The notes: generated by a model from the letters alone, not told the origin. Counted from the stretch's first letter, positions 18,664 through 30,009 are shown. The stretch is DNA of 36,742 bases from Helicobacter sp. (GCA_029264655.1 JARHZY010000049.1:1-36742), one strand, 5' to 3'. Made by a program: numbers and translations.

Positions 18664-20580
18664 ATGGTCGCTGATATGAATATTGCTGGAATAACCCAAG
18701 CACAAACAACGCCAACAGATAATCCAAAGCAAAAAATAGACACAAATATCGAAACACCTTCATTTTCTGAAGCACTTGCCAACAAAGAAAAAAAAGATTC
18801 TACAAAAACACATGATAAGCAGGCGGATACAAAAGATTCTAAGACATCGCCAAAAGATGCAAAGCAGACAAAAGCAGATGACAAGCAAGTAGATACAAAA
18901 GATTCTAAGACATCGCCAAAAGATGCAGCACCAAATCCTTTAACAACAAAGCCAAATAAAAAGCAAGCAGAATCTACACTTGTAAAAGCGTTAAAAGATA
19001 AAAATACAGATGAGGCAGAGTTGGTTACAAGCGACGAATCAACGCAAAATGATATAAAAGATGGCACACAAGAAAAATCAAAAAAAGCAGATTCTAATAC
19101 GCAAGATTCCATACAAGTAAAGCAAGATAGCAAAACAAAAAATGCAGAAAAAAAAGACAATGCTAGCAAAGCAGATTCTATTGCACTTATGCAAGCGCAA
19201 GAAGAAGGTGCGACAGAAGATAATATGGCAAATAATGTGCTAGATGATGGTGATTTGCCACCTAAAGATAATGCCAAAAATATAGAATCTAAAACCAAAG
19301 GACTTACAGAGCAAAAAGATTCTCAATTAAAAAGTCTCAATGATGTCAAAAAAGAGGCACAAGCACGTAATCTTAATCTACAAAAAATGGAGATTGTAGA
19401 GCATGGTAAAAAAAATCCAATCAACCCCCAAGATCTTATGGATAGAGATATACTTGATGGTAACAAAGAGCGGCTTGCATTTTCTCTACAGGATAAGGGG
19501 AAAGCCCTTAGCACGTCGCTTGCAAAAACAAGCATGCAAGATACAAGCGAACATACTCAAAAAGATGCACTTTTGGCAGAGTTACTGAATCGATATGATG
19601 CAAATGCAAATGCAAAGAGAAAAGCACAAAATGAAATGGAAAAATTGCAGTTTAAGGTTGGTGATGGCGATAAATCAATGATAGTTGAACGCACTTATAT
19701 ACAACCAAAAAATATTACTGAATCTAAATTTCGCAACGAAATCATGGAACAAGAATTTCTTGAAGAATTACATGATATCACTGGTGATGAGGATTTGGGG
19801 GAGTTGATAGAAACAAATAAAGCAAAAATAATAGCACATGTTGCACAACAGACGGCTAAAATAGGGAATGCAAAAGATGGTGTTGTTATACAAAAAACCT
19901 ATCAAGGTTGGGCACAACAAGGGCAGTTCTTAGATCCCAAAGAAATAAAAGATTCTAAAAATACGGCTTTTGAAATGGAAGTGCAAAAGCCTTTTGATGC
20001 TTTTTTTGCAGAGAATCTAAAAGCTGACTCTAAAGCCAAAGAAGCAGAGGTAATGGCTAAAACAGAAAAAAAGACAGAAGAGAAACAGAAAGAAAAGGTT
20101 GATTCTAAACAAGAAGTGGGGGCTATACATACAAAGCAGGAAGTAAGTATGAAAAATGCTATGGCACGCGAAGCTATGAAAAATTTTGCAAGCCAATTCC
20201 GAGAAGAGGTGATGAATTATAAACCACCAATTACGCGTATTAATCTTGAGCTTAATCCTGCAAATTTGGGACAAGTTGCTATGACGATATCAAAGAAGGG
20301 TAAAGATTTGCAGGTAAGCATCACTTCAAATGCCAATGTTATGACAATGTTTGTGCAAAATGCACAAGAGCTGCGACAAAATCTTATGCAAATAGGCTTT
20401 AATAATCTTGATTTGAATTTCAGCACACATGATGGGCAGGGTGGTAATATGCAACAAAATGATTCTAAGGAGCAAAAAGAAAACAATCTAAAGTTGCAAA
20501 GTATTGAAGAGGCAGAAGCACAAATCCAGCTTGGCAATATCCCACAATCAGTTGAAATTTCACTACCACAATATGCATAA
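18664..20580 (+). CDS. fliK: Flagellar hook-length control protein FliK
   Basis: Long Lys/Asp/Ser-rich N-terminus and C-terminal INLELNPANLGQVAMTISKKGKDLQVSITSNANVMTMFVQNAQELRQNLMQIGF (Flg_hook domain). Confidence 0.9.
   Translation: MVADMNIAGITQAQTTPTDNPKQKIDTNIETPSFSEALANKEKKDSTKTHDKQADTKDSKTSPKDAKQTKADDKQVDTKDSKTSPKDAAPNPLTTKPNKKQAESTLVKALKDKNTDEAELVTSDESTQNDIKDGTQEKSKKADSNTQDSIQVKQDSKTKNAEKKDNASKADSIALMQAQEEGATEDNMANNVLDDGDLPPKDNAKNIESKTKGLTEQKDSQLKSLNDVKKEAQARNLNLQKMEIVEHGKKNPINPQDLMDRDILDGNKERLAFSLQDKGKALSTSLAKTSMQDTSEHTQKDALLAELLNRYDANANAKRKAQNEMEKLQFKVGDGDKSMIVERTYIQPKNITESKFRNEIMEQEFLEELHDITGDEDLGELIETNKAKIIAHVAQQTAKIGNAKDGVVIQKTYQGWAQQGQFLDPKEIKDSKNTAFEMEVQKPFDAFFAENLKADSKAKEAEVMAKTEKKTEEKQKEKVDSKQEVGAIHTKQEVSMKNAMAREAMKNFASQFREEVMNYKPPITRINLELNPANLGQVAMTISKKGKDLQVSITSNANVMTMFVQNAQELRQNLMQIGFNNLDLNFSTHDGQGGNMQQNDSKEQKENNLKLQSIEEAEAQIQLGNIPQSVEISLPQYA
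18826..18927 (+). repeat. 36-bp exact direct repeat (two copies, 66-bp period) inside fliK
   Basis: gatacaaaagattctaagacatcgccaaaagatgca at 18826-18861 and 18892-18927, encoding DTKDSKTSPKDA twice. Confidence 0.95.
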
Positions 20581-20660
20581 AATAGTATTTGGACGGCATT
20601 ATTCTTTCTTTATTTATAAAATATCGCTAGAATAATCCTTTCATAAGTTTTTAAGGATAT

Positions 20661-21020
20661 ATGATGCAAGAGTATGGCAAGAGAAATAAAAGTTTCGCAA
20701 AGGCTGTTTATATAGAGGAAGTAAATATGCAGGACTATATAATGGTTGATATGCGAGACCCAGAAGAAGTTTGTGCAGCACGCATTAAAGGTGTCCCAAA
20801 TATTAAAGAAATACATGCACTTTATAATCTTGCTAAAGATAATCCCGATAAAAAAATACTTATTCATTGTAAACTGGGTGGACGTGCTTCGGCAATGGGG
20901 AGTAGGCTTGTAGAGCTTGGTTGTGATAATATTTATTTTTTTGATGATGCATTCTCAAAGTTTTATGAGAAGTTTGAAATTGTTGGGACTGCAAAGGATT
21001 GTTTGCGAAATTTACAATAA
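20661..21020 (+). CDS. Rhodanese-like domain protein
   Basis: MVDMRDPEEVCAARIKGVPNI...ILIHCKLGGRASAMGSRLVELG; catalytic-Cys loop. The true start may be downstream (for example MQDYIMVDMRD). Confidence 0.88.
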   Translation: MMQEYGKRNKSFAKAVYIEEVNMQDYIMVDMRDPEEVCAARIKGVPNIKEIHALYNLAKDNPDKKILIHCKLGGRASAMGSRLVELGCDNIYFFDDAFSKFYEKFEIVGTAKDCLRNLQ

Positions 21021-21052
21021 CTCAATTTAATTTTATTTTTGGATATAACGAA

Positions 21053-22438
21053 ATGAAAAAGCTTAATTTATATATGTTATCAGGGGTTTTATCTTCAGCA
21101 TTGCTTGTGGGTGGGTTTGGAGTCTTGCAGGCACAAAATATTGCAGAACAAACGCAAATGCATCTCGCACAAGAAATGCCAAACATACAAACACCACAAA
21201 AGAAAAAGCTCACTCAAGCAGAGCGAGATAGGGCTATGCAGCGTTTTATGGCAGCAGTTAATATTGTTGAGCATAGCTATGTGAGCGATGTTGATGCTAA
21301 TGAAATTATAGAAAAAGCGATTTCTGGCATGTTAAGTAATCTTGATGCACATTCAGCTTATTTGCCACAGAAAGATTATGAGGACTTGCGTGCAAAAACA
21401 AGTGGTAGTTTTAGTGGCATAGGTATTACGGTTGGTATGAAAGATGGTGCATTAACTGTTATCGCTCCGCTTGATGATACGCCTGCAAAAAAAGCAGGAT
21501 TAAAAAGTGGTGATATTATTTTAAAAATTGATGATAAGCCAACACTTGATATGAAGATAGACCAAGCAGTTTCGTTAATGAAGGGCAAAAAAGGCACAAA
21601 GGTAATACTTACTATAGTAAGAGCGGGCGAAACAAAACCATTGAAATTTGAAATTAAACGCGACGATGTGAAAGTCCGCTCTACTCTTGTAAGTAAAATT
21701 GAAGATACAAATTATGCTTATGTGCGTGTGGCGACTTTTGATCAACATGTTACGCGGGAGGTTAAAAAAGGCTTGAAAGATATTGGCAAGTTTGATGGTA
21801 TTGTGCTTGATTTGCGTGGGAATCCGGGCGGGTTGCTTGATCAGGCTATTGGGCTTGTTAGTCTTTTTGTTAAAAATGGTGTTGTTGTAAGTGAACGCGG
21901 TAAAATAGAGAATGTAGAGTTAAAAACTTCTGGACAAGCAGAGTTTTTGCATACACCGCTTGTTGTGCTTGTTAATGGCGGGAGTGCTTCTGCGAGTGAA
22001 ATTGTGGCTGGTGCATTGCAAGATTATAAAAGAGCAGTTGTTGTTGGAGAAACAACTTTTGGCAAGGGAAGTGTGCAAAAGATTTTTCCATTTGGCAGAG
22101 AATCTAAGGAGGCATTAAAGCTCACTATAGCAAAATACTACCTTCCAACAGGGAGGAGCATACAGGCTGTTGGCATTACGCCTGATCTTATTGTTGCAGA
22201 CGCTGAAGTGCCTATAGGACCTGAAAATCAGCTTGAATTTAAAGAAGCAGATTTAAAGCGGCATTTAAAAAATGAGTTATTGCAAGATGATAAGAAAGAT
22301 CAAATAAAAACAAATATTTTAGATTCTGAAAACAAAAATATCACCCAAGCTATGATTATGAAAGATATGCAGTTAAAGAGTGCTGTTGATGTATTGAGAA
22401 CTTGGGCAGTGATTAAAAGCACACCACAGACAAAATAG
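21053..22438 (+). CDS. ctpA: S41-family C-terminal processing protease (CtpA/Prc)
   Basis: PDZ region ([36 protein letters not shown]) and catalytic [35 protein letters not shown]. Confidence 0.93.
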   Translation: MKKLNLYMLSGVLSSALLVGGFGVLQAQNIAEQTQMHLAQEMPNIQTPQKKKLTQAERDRAMQRFMAAVNIVEHSYVSDVDANEIIEKAISGMLSNLDAHSAYLPQKDYEDLRAKTSGSFSGIGITVGMKDGALTVIAPLDDTPAKKAGLKSGDIILKIDDKPTLDMKIDQAVSLMKGKKGTKVILTIVRAGETKPLKFEIKRDDVKVRSTLVSKIEDTNYAYVRVATFDQHVTREVKKGLKDIGKFDGIVLDLRGNPGGLLDQAIGLVSLFVKNGVVVSERGKIENVELKTSGQAEFLHTPLVVLVNGGSASASEIVAGALQDYKRAVVVGETTFGKGSVQKIFPFGRESKEALKLTIAKYYLPTGRSIQAVGITPDLIVADAEVPIGPENQLEFKEADLKRHLKNELLQDDKKDQIKTNILDSENKNITQAMIMKDMQLKSAVDVLRTWAVIKSTPQTK

Positions 22439-22461
22439 CGTATATGTTGGATGGAGTTATT

Positions 22462-23235
22462 ATGAAAAACATAATTGATAATCAGACGCAATTTCTACAA
22501 GATACTTTAATGGAAGCAAATTTGCTTTATGAGGGTAAAGGAAAAAAGCTTTATAAAACACAGATAAAAGATACTTTGCTTGCTGCATTTAAAGATGATT
22601 TAACTGCATTCAATGCACAAAAAAAAGGTAGTGAAGTTGGTAAGGGTAGCTTAAATTGTCAGATTTCAACACAAATTTTTATGCTCTTAGAATCTCATAA
22701 TGTGCATACTCATTTTATACAAACCCTGCAAGATAAATATATGTTATGCAGGCAATTAACAATTATACCTATTGAAGTTGTGGTAAGAAATATTGCTACA
22801 GGAAGCTTAAGTAAGCGTTTGGGTATTGCCGAATCATTAGATATTAAAACAACGCCACTTGGGACACCGCTTGTAGAGTTTTATTATAAAGATGATTCTC
22901 TCAATGATCCTATTATTACAGATTCTCATTGTTTGCTTATGGGTATTGCAAATAATAATGAGATAGCAAAACTAAAAGATCTTGCATTGCAGGTAAATAA
23001 GATATTGCAGGAATATTTTGATAAAGCCTCCTTAAGACTAATAGATTTCAAGCTTGAATTTGGGCGAGATAATAAGGGTAATATTTTGCTTGCTGATGAG
23101 ATTAGCCCAGATAGCTGTCGGTTATGGGATAAACAAACAAATAAAAAAATGGATAAAGATATTTTTCGTCAGAATCTAGGCAATGTAACAAGTGCTTATC
23201 AAGAAGTGTTGTCGCGTTTAGTAGAAATTAAATAG
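22462..23235 (+). CDS. purC: Phosphoribosylaminoimidazole-succinocarboxamide synthase
   Basis: [41 protein letters not shown]...[15 protein letters not shown]. Confidence 0.96.
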   Translation: MKNIIDNQTQFLQDTLMEANLLYEGKGKKLYKTQIKDTLLAAFKDDLTAFNAQKKGSEVGKGSLNCQISTQIFMLLESHNVHTHFIQTLQDKYMLCRQLTIIPIEVVVRNIATGSLSKRLGIAESLDIKTTPLGTPLVEFYYKDDSLNDPIITDSHCLLMGIANNNEIAKLKDLALQVNKILQEYFDKASLRLIDFKLEFGRDNKGNILLADEISPDSCRLWDKQTNKKMDKDIFRQNLGNVTSAYQEVLSRLVEIK

Positions 23236-23281
23236 CATTGTATGCTAACAATTTGGCACTACATATTATTGTTTGTCGTGA

Positions 23282-23899
23282 GTGAGAAAAATGCGGTTAT
23301 TAATATATGCAACTTGTGCAGCTTGTTTATTTTTATTGTTAGGGTGTTCTATTAACCGCCAATTAGTGCCACTTGCTAAAAGTAAAGAGATTGGCTTTGT
23401 AAGTGATGGCAGCTTTGTATTGCAAGATCCACCAGCAGGAAAAGCACGCATTTATGTATATCGAGAAAATAATCATGTGGGTTCTTATCTAGGTTATACA
23501 TTACGCATTGAATACCAACCAAAGACAGATTCTAAAGGACGCCCACATTACGACAATTATCAAGATTCTCTTGGTTATATGGCAATGGGAAAAACATTTT
23601 TAGCTGATGTTGAGGCGGGTTATCCCATTGCTCTTATGGCACACACAGAAGCAACATCATATGTTTTATTTACTCCTATGGAAGGTGCGATTTATTGTAT
23701 TAAAGGAAGCATGCGTAATGGATGGACTATGCCAAGACCACATATTGTTTTTGTAGATAAGCAAACATGTGAAGAGGCATGGATTGATTATTTTTCAAAC
23801 AAAAATATAGAGTTTCAGAATCAATGGCGTAAAGTCTATAATGAAAAAGGAGATAGGATACGACTTGATACTCCGACACAGGCGAGAGTTATAAAATAA
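23282..23899 (+). CDS. Lipoprotein, DUF2846-like
   Basis: Lipobox LLLGCS; body PPAGKARIYVYRENNHVGSYLGYTLRI. Confidence 0.75.
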   Translation: MRKMRLLIYATCAACLFLLLGCSINRQLVPLAKSKEIGFVSDGSFVLQDPPAGKARIYVYRENNHVGSYLGYTLRIEYQPKTDSKGRPHYDNYQDSLGYMAMGKTFLADVEAGYPIALMAHTEATSYVLFTPMEGAIYCIKGSMRNGWTMPRPHIVFVDKQTCEEAWIDYFSNKNIEFQNQWRKVYNEKGDRIRLDTPTQARVIK

Positions 23900-23950
23900 A
23901 ATACCAATATATTAAAAATATAAAGCCATAAAGAAGCAATAATCAAAAGA

Positions 23951-23973
23951 AACTCACTTTAGAAAAGTGAGTT
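23951..23973. terminator. Hairpin between convergent genes (possible bidirectional terminator)
   Basis: AACTCACTTT-AGA-AAAGTGAGTT perfect 10-bp stem; T-rich downstream on the minus strand. Confidence 0.5.
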
Positions 23974-24192
23974 AAAGATATGCAAAGCTATACAAATAAG
24001 CATGATGAAAACAATAATATTATATCAAACATAAAACATATATCTTATATTCCAAATGTTGTTGCACTTGTATATTTTTTATTGTCGCAATACGAGTTGT
24101 GTGGATACCACATTGAATTTTGATAAATTATTCCCAATAATCTCACATATATGTAAGGCTAATTTTGTAGCATATTTTTCATATTTAGTTTT

Positions 24193-25983
24193 TTAACGAA
24201 CATAGCCCAAATCACGCAATGTATTTGCAAGTTCTGCAAGTAATGGACCACCACGTCCGCCACTACCACCATGCTCTATAAGAATAGTAATAACATATTT
24301 TGGATTTTCATAAGGTAAAAATGCGGTAATCCAGCTTTGTGATCTATGCCAATATTCCATATCAGCCTCCCTTTTTCTTCTGATTGCATCTTGGGCAATA
24401 CCTACGACTTGAGCTGTCCCTGTTTTACATGCAAGTGTAACTTTTGTGCTTCGTGTTACGCGATATGCAGTGCCTGATGGATCGGAGCAAACTTGATACA
24501 TGCCAAGCCGCAAAGCAGGTAATTTTGTATGTTCAAATTTTGTTAATACATCTTGTGTGGGTATTTTTGTTGGCATACCACCTAACTCTTTAGCAAAATG
24601 GGGAGTTACAAGCTTGCCGCTTGCAATCAAAGCAGTATAACGTGCAATTTGCATAGGTGTTGCAAGGAAAGAACCCTGCCCAATTGAAGTAACAATGGTG
24701 TCCCCCACATACCATTGTTGCGAATAATTTTTCATTTTCCACTCTGGTGTTGGAAAGATTCCCATATTTTCATAGGGCAAATCAATGCCTGTTTTTTGAC
24801 CAAAGCCCATTTTATTCATAATTAAGGAAATATTGTTAATACCTGCAATTTGCGAAAGCTTATAAAAATAGACATCAACACTTTCTCTAATAGCTTTATA
24901 CACATCGGCACTACCATGCCCTCCAGCTTTCCAATCACGAAATTTATGTTTATTTACTTCGATATATGGGGGAGTATTGATAATTGTTTTTTCTGTTGTG
25001 TCTGTAAATTCTAGAAATGCAAGTGCCATACCCATTTTAATAACAGAACCCGGTGGGTATTGCCCACTAATAAGTTTGTTGATTAGGGGTTTATAGGGAT
25101 TTTCTAGTAAATCTTTGTATTTTTTGTGTGATATTCCACCTACAAAATCATTAATATTATATTCAGGATAACTTCCTGCAGCAAGTATCTCACCATTATG
25201 TGCATCCATTATAATGGCTGCCCCATTATGTTCGCTAAAAACCGAATCAAGCTTTTCTTGCAAACGCATATCAAGACTTACTTTCATATCATTATTGCTT
25301 GTAGCAGGTATTTCTTGAATAAGTCTTAATTGTTGGTTAAGGCTATTTACCTGTATGGTTTTCTCACCAAGCTGCCCTTGTAAAAACTCATTATAATATT
25401 TTTCAAGCCCCTGCTTACCAATAATTTTTGTATATCGTGAAACACGATCATTTTCCCTATCACGCACATCACTTGCACCAATATATCCTATAACATGTGC
25501 AGCTGATGCATTATTTGGATAGAATCTTTTTGTGGTTGGTGTTATAACAATATTCTTTTTTTGTATCATGGTGGCATACACAATTTGCATTTGTGCATAA
25601 GGAACAAAGTCTATTAAAGTAACGGGTGTGCGTCTATAAATGCTATTAAATTTTTGGTATGTTTCACGCAATTCATCTACATCCACATCAATAATATGTG
25701 TCGCTATGAAGGCAAGCTCTTGCTCAAGTTCATCGCGATTTAAGCGGTTACGCAATGCAAGATTAAAGCCCAGCTCATTAATCGCTAAAGGCTCATTATT
25801 TCTATCGAGTATTTGTCCTCTTGTTGGCACAAGAATTTCAGTTTTTATGGTATTAGCTACAGATAGCTTATTGTAATATTCATGCCTTGCAATCGATAAT
25901 ATATAAAGCTTAATGATAATAGTAGCAAAGATAATACCAAACACTACATAAAGAATTTTAAAACTTTGTGGTATTTTTTTCAT
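24193..25983 (-). CDS. mrdA: Penicillin-binding protein 2 (peptidoglycan transpeptidase)
   Basis: GRILDRN-like RGQILDRNNEPLA, active site PPGSVIKMG (SxxK), KTGTAQ motif. Confidence 0.95.
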   Translation of the reverse strand: MKKIPQSFKILYVVFGIIFATIIIKLYILSIARHEYYNKLSVANTIKTEILVPTRGQILDRNNEPLAINELGFNLALRNRLNRDELEQELAFIATHIIDVDVDELRETYQKFNSIYRRTPVTLIDFVPYAQMQIVYATMIQKKNIVITPTTKRFYPNNASAAHVIGYIGASDVRDRENDRVSRYTKIIGKQGLEKYYNEFLQGQLGEKTIQVNSLNQQLRLIQEIPATSNNDMKVSLDMRLQEKLDSVFSEHNGAAIIMDAHNGEILAAGSYPEYNINDFVGGISHKKYKDLLENPYKPLINKLISGQYPPGSVIKMGMALAFLEFTDTTEKTIINTPPYIEVNKHKFRDWKAGGHGSADVYKAIRESVDVYFYKLSQIAGINNISLIMNKMGFGQKTGIDLPYENMGIFPTPEWKMKNYSQQWYVGDTIVTSIGQGSFLATPMQIARYTALIASGKLVTPHFAKELGGMPTKIPTQDVLTKFEHTKLPALRLGMYQVCSDPSGTAYRVTRSTKVTLACKTGTAQVVGIAQDAIRRKREADMEYWHRSQSWITAFLPYENPKYVITILIEHGGSGGRGGPLLAELANTLRDLGYVR

Positions 25984-25985
25984 AA

Positions 25986-26462
25986 TTACTCTTTAATAAA
26001 AATATAATAATAAAGGATTGCAAATATGCAATCCATGATAAGATAATAGATATAAATAGATGAAATTGCAAGCATGGGGGTTTTAAACAATATATTACAC
26101 AATAATAATCCCGCGAAATAAAGCAAATAAAGTGCACAAATATAAATGAGAATAAAAAAGGCATTAACAAGCAGTATAGATTCTAATTGTTGGGCTATAA
26201 ATAATTGCACAATAAAAAATACACAAGGAATAATCCCAGTAAGCAATGCTTTATCAAACTCATAAAAGAATAAACAACCTATAATAACTATTGGAATATA
26301 AAACTTTTCTTCATTATAATGTTGGTGAAATATGAGAAATAAAATACCCATAAGCGGGGGTAAAAGCGGATAAATATCACTCATCACAATATAAAGAAAA
26401 TATGTTATAACTCCACCAACAACAAGAAGAATATATTTTGCTTTTGTGCGTTTATATATCAT
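25986..26462 (-). CDS. MreD-like membrane protein
   Basis: 158 aa, multi-TM, immediately upstream of mrdA; assignment mainly positional. Confidence 0.5.
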   Translation of the reverse strand: MIYKRTKAKYILLVVGGVITYFLYIVMSDIYPLLPPLMGILFLIFHQHYNEEKFYIPIVIIGCLFFYEFDKALLTGIIPCVFFIVQLFIAQQLESILLVNAFFILIYICALYLLYFAGLLLCNILFKTPMLAISSIYIYYLIMDCIFAILYYYIFIKE

Positions 26463-26477
26463 AAGGGCATACTCTTT

Positions 26478-26640
26478 TTATTTATAATTATACATCATTC
26501 TAGCTTGAAGTGCAAGATTTAAGGTAAGAAATGCATTCTCATGCTGCATAAATATGTATATAGAGTGCTGTATTGTTTCTTGATAATTCTCAAACAATTT
26601 ATTTTCTTTTAACCATAGTTCTAAAGTATTGAAAATGATA
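26478..26640 (-). pseudogene. Possible decayed gene upstream of the mreD-like gene
   Basis: ATG-less frame ...IIFNTLELWLKENKLFENYQETIQHSIYIFMQHENAFLTLNLALQARMMYNYK*, ending 15 nt before the next start. Confidence 0.3.
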
Positions 26641-26949
26641 TATTATCACCTTTATAGGCTATATTATCTTTGGTTGTTAAAGGAATAGTGATAAAGAAGT
26701 ATAAATAGTATGAAAAGTTTATTTCAACTAGCAAATATATACGGATATATAGTATATTTGATATATAGCACTTCTATAGAAAATGAGTAAAATTTTTATG
26801 ATAGATATTAAAGCCCAAAAAATACACCATAAAAGTAATATGATAAAAAAGTGTATTCAAGTTTTGCTGCCACTCTATTAGGAAGTATTTACACATAAGA
26901 CAGATTAACCAATGGTAAAATATTTTTTAGATATTGAGTATATTTCAAT

Positions 26950-27050
26950 ATTTAAATAATGCCAATAATAGCTATTGGGTTTTTCAATAATACTAGCACT
27001 TGCATTTTCTAGTAAATCATATGCAAGAAAGCATACTCAATATCAAAGAT
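26950..27050 (-). pseudogene. Decayed duplicate of the 3' end of rplY
   Basis: Aligns colinearly with about 27111-27210 at roughly 156 bp offset; minus-frame remnants LLENASASIIEKP versus [14 protein letters not shown], with frameshifts. Confidence 0.75.
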
Positions 27051-27099
27051 ATTCGCATAAACTCTATTCATTATTATTGAAAAATATTGTAATGTTGTC

Positions 27100-27636
27100 T
27101 TATTTTGCCTTAATAACACCAACGATAGCTACTGATGGCTTTTCAATGACACTAACACCTGCAATCTCTGGTAAATCACGCACAAGAATGGCATGCCCAA
27201 CATCAAGACTGCTTACATCAAGTGTATAATCATTTGGTAGCACCGCCGCATCACATTTTACTGCTACTCTTTTACGCGAAAATACAAGCACACCTTTATT
27301 TTTTAAACCAACAGGCGAGCCTGTAACTTTGATGGGAACTTTATATTTTGCTATGCAACCTTTTATTGCAAACATCATATCTACATGCAAAATATCGCTT
27401 GTTACTGGGTCTTTTTGGTATTCTTGCACAACAACATCATATGTGTTATTTCCGATTTTAACAGGGAAAATAAGTGTCTGTTTGGTACGCATATATCTAA
27501 TAAAATCGTTGCGTTTAAATGCACAATGTATATTTTCTTTCCCTTTACCATAGATATTGGCAATTAGATAACCATCTCGTTTTAACGCTTTGGCGTTAGC
27601 TTTACTAATACTATCTCTAAGCTTGCCTTCTAACAT
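27100..27636 (-). CDS. rplY: 50S ribosomal protein L25 (Ctc-type)
   Basis: [40 protein letters not shown]...[20 protein letters not shown]. Confidence 0.94.
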   Translation of the reverse strand: MLEGKLRDSISKANAKALKRDGYLIANIYGKGKENIHCAFKRNDFIRYMRTKQTLIFPVKIGNNTYDVVVQEYQKDPVTSDILHVDMMFAIKGCIAKYKVPIKVTGSPVGLKNKGVLVFSRKRVAVKCDAAVLPNDYTLDVSSLDVGHAILVRDLPEIAGVSVIEKPSVAIVGVIKAK

Positions 27637-27841
27637 TAATAAATCCTTTCAAGATAAAATAAAAGGGCATATTATATCATATTGATAACAATATGTCAAA
27701 GATTCTATCCAAATATTGATATTCTAAGGTATAGTGCATTGTAAATTTTATTAAGAAACACATAAATAAAAATATTTATCATTTTTATTGACAAAAATAT
27801 GGTATTATAATGTTTTTATTATTTATTATAAGGAGCGATAT

Positions 27842-28591
27842 ATGAGCGTTACAAGTATTATAGAGCACATGAATGGACATCATGCAGCAGAGCTGTTAGG
27901 TTTGGTAAAGCATTATGGCGGTTTTGACGCAAAGGAAGTAGCACTTGCTAATGTTACAGAAGATGGTATGTATATACAGGCTGATGGCAAGGAGATTTTT
28001 GCACCATTTCCTACAAAAACTGCACCACAAGATTATAAAAATGCTATTATAGGGCTTTGTGGCACTATTAGTAAAAAAGATGAACAAATAGCTGATGAAG
28101 TAGAATCTTTTAAAGATGAGTTTAATACCATATTGCTTGCTTCTCTTTCCAAAGACAATAAGCCACATATTAGCTATTCGCCATTATTGCGATATCAGGG
28201 AGAATATTATCTTTATATAAGTGAAGTTGCAGCCCATTGTCAAAATTTACGCACTAATTCAGATTCTGCTCAAGTTATGTTTATTGAAAATGAAGATAAA
28301 GCAAAAAGTATCTTAGCACGAAAACGTCTTACTTATGATGTGAGTGTAAAGTTTTTGCCACGCGATGATTTTTTTAATAAGGTTTATGATAGCTTTGAAG
28401 AGCGTGTAGGTAAAAATGCTGGTCTTGCACAAGTGCGTGGAATGGAGGATTTTCATTTAGTAAAAATACAATTTAAAGAAGGACGCTTTGTAAAAGGGTT
28501 TGGACAAGCATATAGCATTGATGAACAAGGTAAAATTGGACATGTTAGGGGTGGTAGTGGTGGTATGCCACACAAGATGGGACATAAATAA
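27842..28591 (+). CDS. hugZ: HugZ-family heme oxygenase (split-barrel)
   Basis: MSVTSIIEHMNGHHAAELLGLVKHYGG..., ASLSKDNKPHISYSPLLRY, RGMEDFHLVKIQFKEGRFVKGFGQAY; RBS AAGGAG. Confidence 0.88.
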   Translation: MSVTSIIEHMNGHHAAELLGLVKHYGGFDAKEVALANVTEDGMYIQADGKEIFAPFPTKTAPQDYKNAIIGLCGTISKKDEQIADEVESFKDEFNTILLASLSKDNKPHISYSPLLRYQGEYYLYISEVAAHCQNLRTNSDSAQVMFIENEDKAKSILARKRLTYDVSVKFLPRDDFFNKVYDSFEERVGKNAGLAQVRGMEDFHLVKIQFKEGRFVKGFGQAYSIDEQGKIGHVRGGSGGMPHKMGHK

Positions 28592-29397
28592 TAAAATATA
28601 GTTTTGCATTGCTTTATTTAAGTATAAGTCAATTGCAAGACTTTGTGTTTTGATTATTTTATGGTGGCAAAGCATATATAAACTATATACTTTGTCTATG
28701 ATGGAATCTGTAAAATATTTTTTTGGCTTATTTTTATGTGTTTTAAGAACCAAGAAAAGCAGTTAGCATTGTAGTTTTTTATTATAATTTGTCGTTTGTA
28801 AAAAAGCTCATAATGCAAGAGATACAAGGATTACACAATAAAATAACTCTCTCTACTAAGGTTTTTTATCTTTATTGAGCTAAACAAGCTTCAATATATC
28901 TAAAATATATTCTTTGGTGGGTGTTTTGGATATTCTTTATTCTTTTATTTATATTCAATCTGCTTTATTTGAATAATAGCTTAGAATCTATATGAATTGA
29001 TATATGTTTCTCTAAACCATGCAACACATAAAGCACATGTTGTGGATTTGTATCGATGGGTTCTTTTTAGAATATAGTCAATAGCACAAAAGTTATAATA
29101 TGTGTTTATAGCCAAAAAATATATTTTTACAAAATAGAGAGTATTTCAATTTATGGGAATAGTAGATTTTATTTATATGTTGGATTATTTATTGCATTAT
29201 AGATTCAAAGCTTGATATTTGCTTTAGATAATATTATAAGCAATACTGCCCTTACGCTTTAGAATCTAAATCATTTTTATAGCCATGTAGGCTACAAAGC
29301 AAGCATGCAATAATAAAATAAAAAGCAAAATATTTTATTATTTTTTATTGAAGCACATTATGACTAAATATAAAATCACTATATTGATAGCAATATA

Positions 29398-30009
29398 TTA
29401 GAATTTATAGGAGTAAGATGAACCAACATAAATTGCTGCACCTACGCTTGTTTTAGAGCCTTCTGCATTCAATGCAGCACCAATTTTTATACCAATATCA
29501 AATTCATGGTGTTCATTTACCGTTGTTCTTGAGCCAAGATTAATACCTAATGTTGTGGCAACTGTTGTATCCGCACGCGTCATACCTTTAGGCACATATA
29601 TTGGTGTGCCCATGAGCATCCCACCAAAGAAGCCAGCATACATACCGGTTGTAAAAGCACTATCGCTAACAAAATCAAAAAGCATATCTCCATTAAGATC
29701 AGCCATAACATTTAAATTCACATTCATGCTAGCACTTGTAGTTTGAGTTGCAGGGATTGCCAAGAGTCCAAATGCACTAATAGCAGAAACATAGAATCTC
29801 GCACCAATATGCTCATAGAAAAATGCTTGGTAACCACCTTTGAAACCAATTGCAAGGGAAGAGTTTAAAGCTGCCCCATTACTTAATTGTCCTGTAATCA
29901 TACCACCAAGGTTTAAACCCAAAAAGCCGCCATTATTATTTTCTGCCGCATTCATACTAGTAAAGCTAAGCACACTGGCAAGCACACTTGAGAGTAACAA
30001 TTTTTTCAT
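29398..30009 (-). CDS. Outer membrane beta-barrel protein (Helicobacter OMP-like)
   Basis: Signal peptide MKKLLLSSVLASVLSFTSMNAAENN; alternating beta pattern; C-terminal YSYKF. Confidence 0.8.
   Translation of the reverse strand: MKKLLLSSVLASVLSFTSMNAAENNNGGFLGLNLGGMITGQLSNGAALNSSLAIGFKGGYQAFFYEHIGARFYVSAISAFGLLAIPATQTTSASMNVNLNVMADLNGDMLFDFVSDSAFTTGMYAGFFGGMLMGTPIYVPKGMTRADTTVATTLGINLGSRTTVNEHHEFDIGIKIGAALNAEGSKTSVGAAIYVGSSYSYKF

Noticed and set aside
18630-19298. 222-aa minus-strand ORF antisense to fliK
   Set aside because: Ser/Phe/Cys-rich mirror of the Lys/Asp/Ser-rich fliK N-terminus, with no family resemblance; antisense frame artefact.
27788-27811. TTGACA...TATAAT pair upstream of hugZ
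   Set aside because: Spacing is only 12 nt, too short for a standard promoter; Fur-box content is not distinguishable from AT-rich background.
28592-29397. Long gap after hugZ, searched for RNA genes, CRISPR or mobile elements
   Set aside because: No tRNA-like cloverleaf, regular repeats or transposase fragments recognised; only weak AT-rich palindromes such as CAAAGCATATATA/TATATACTTTG.
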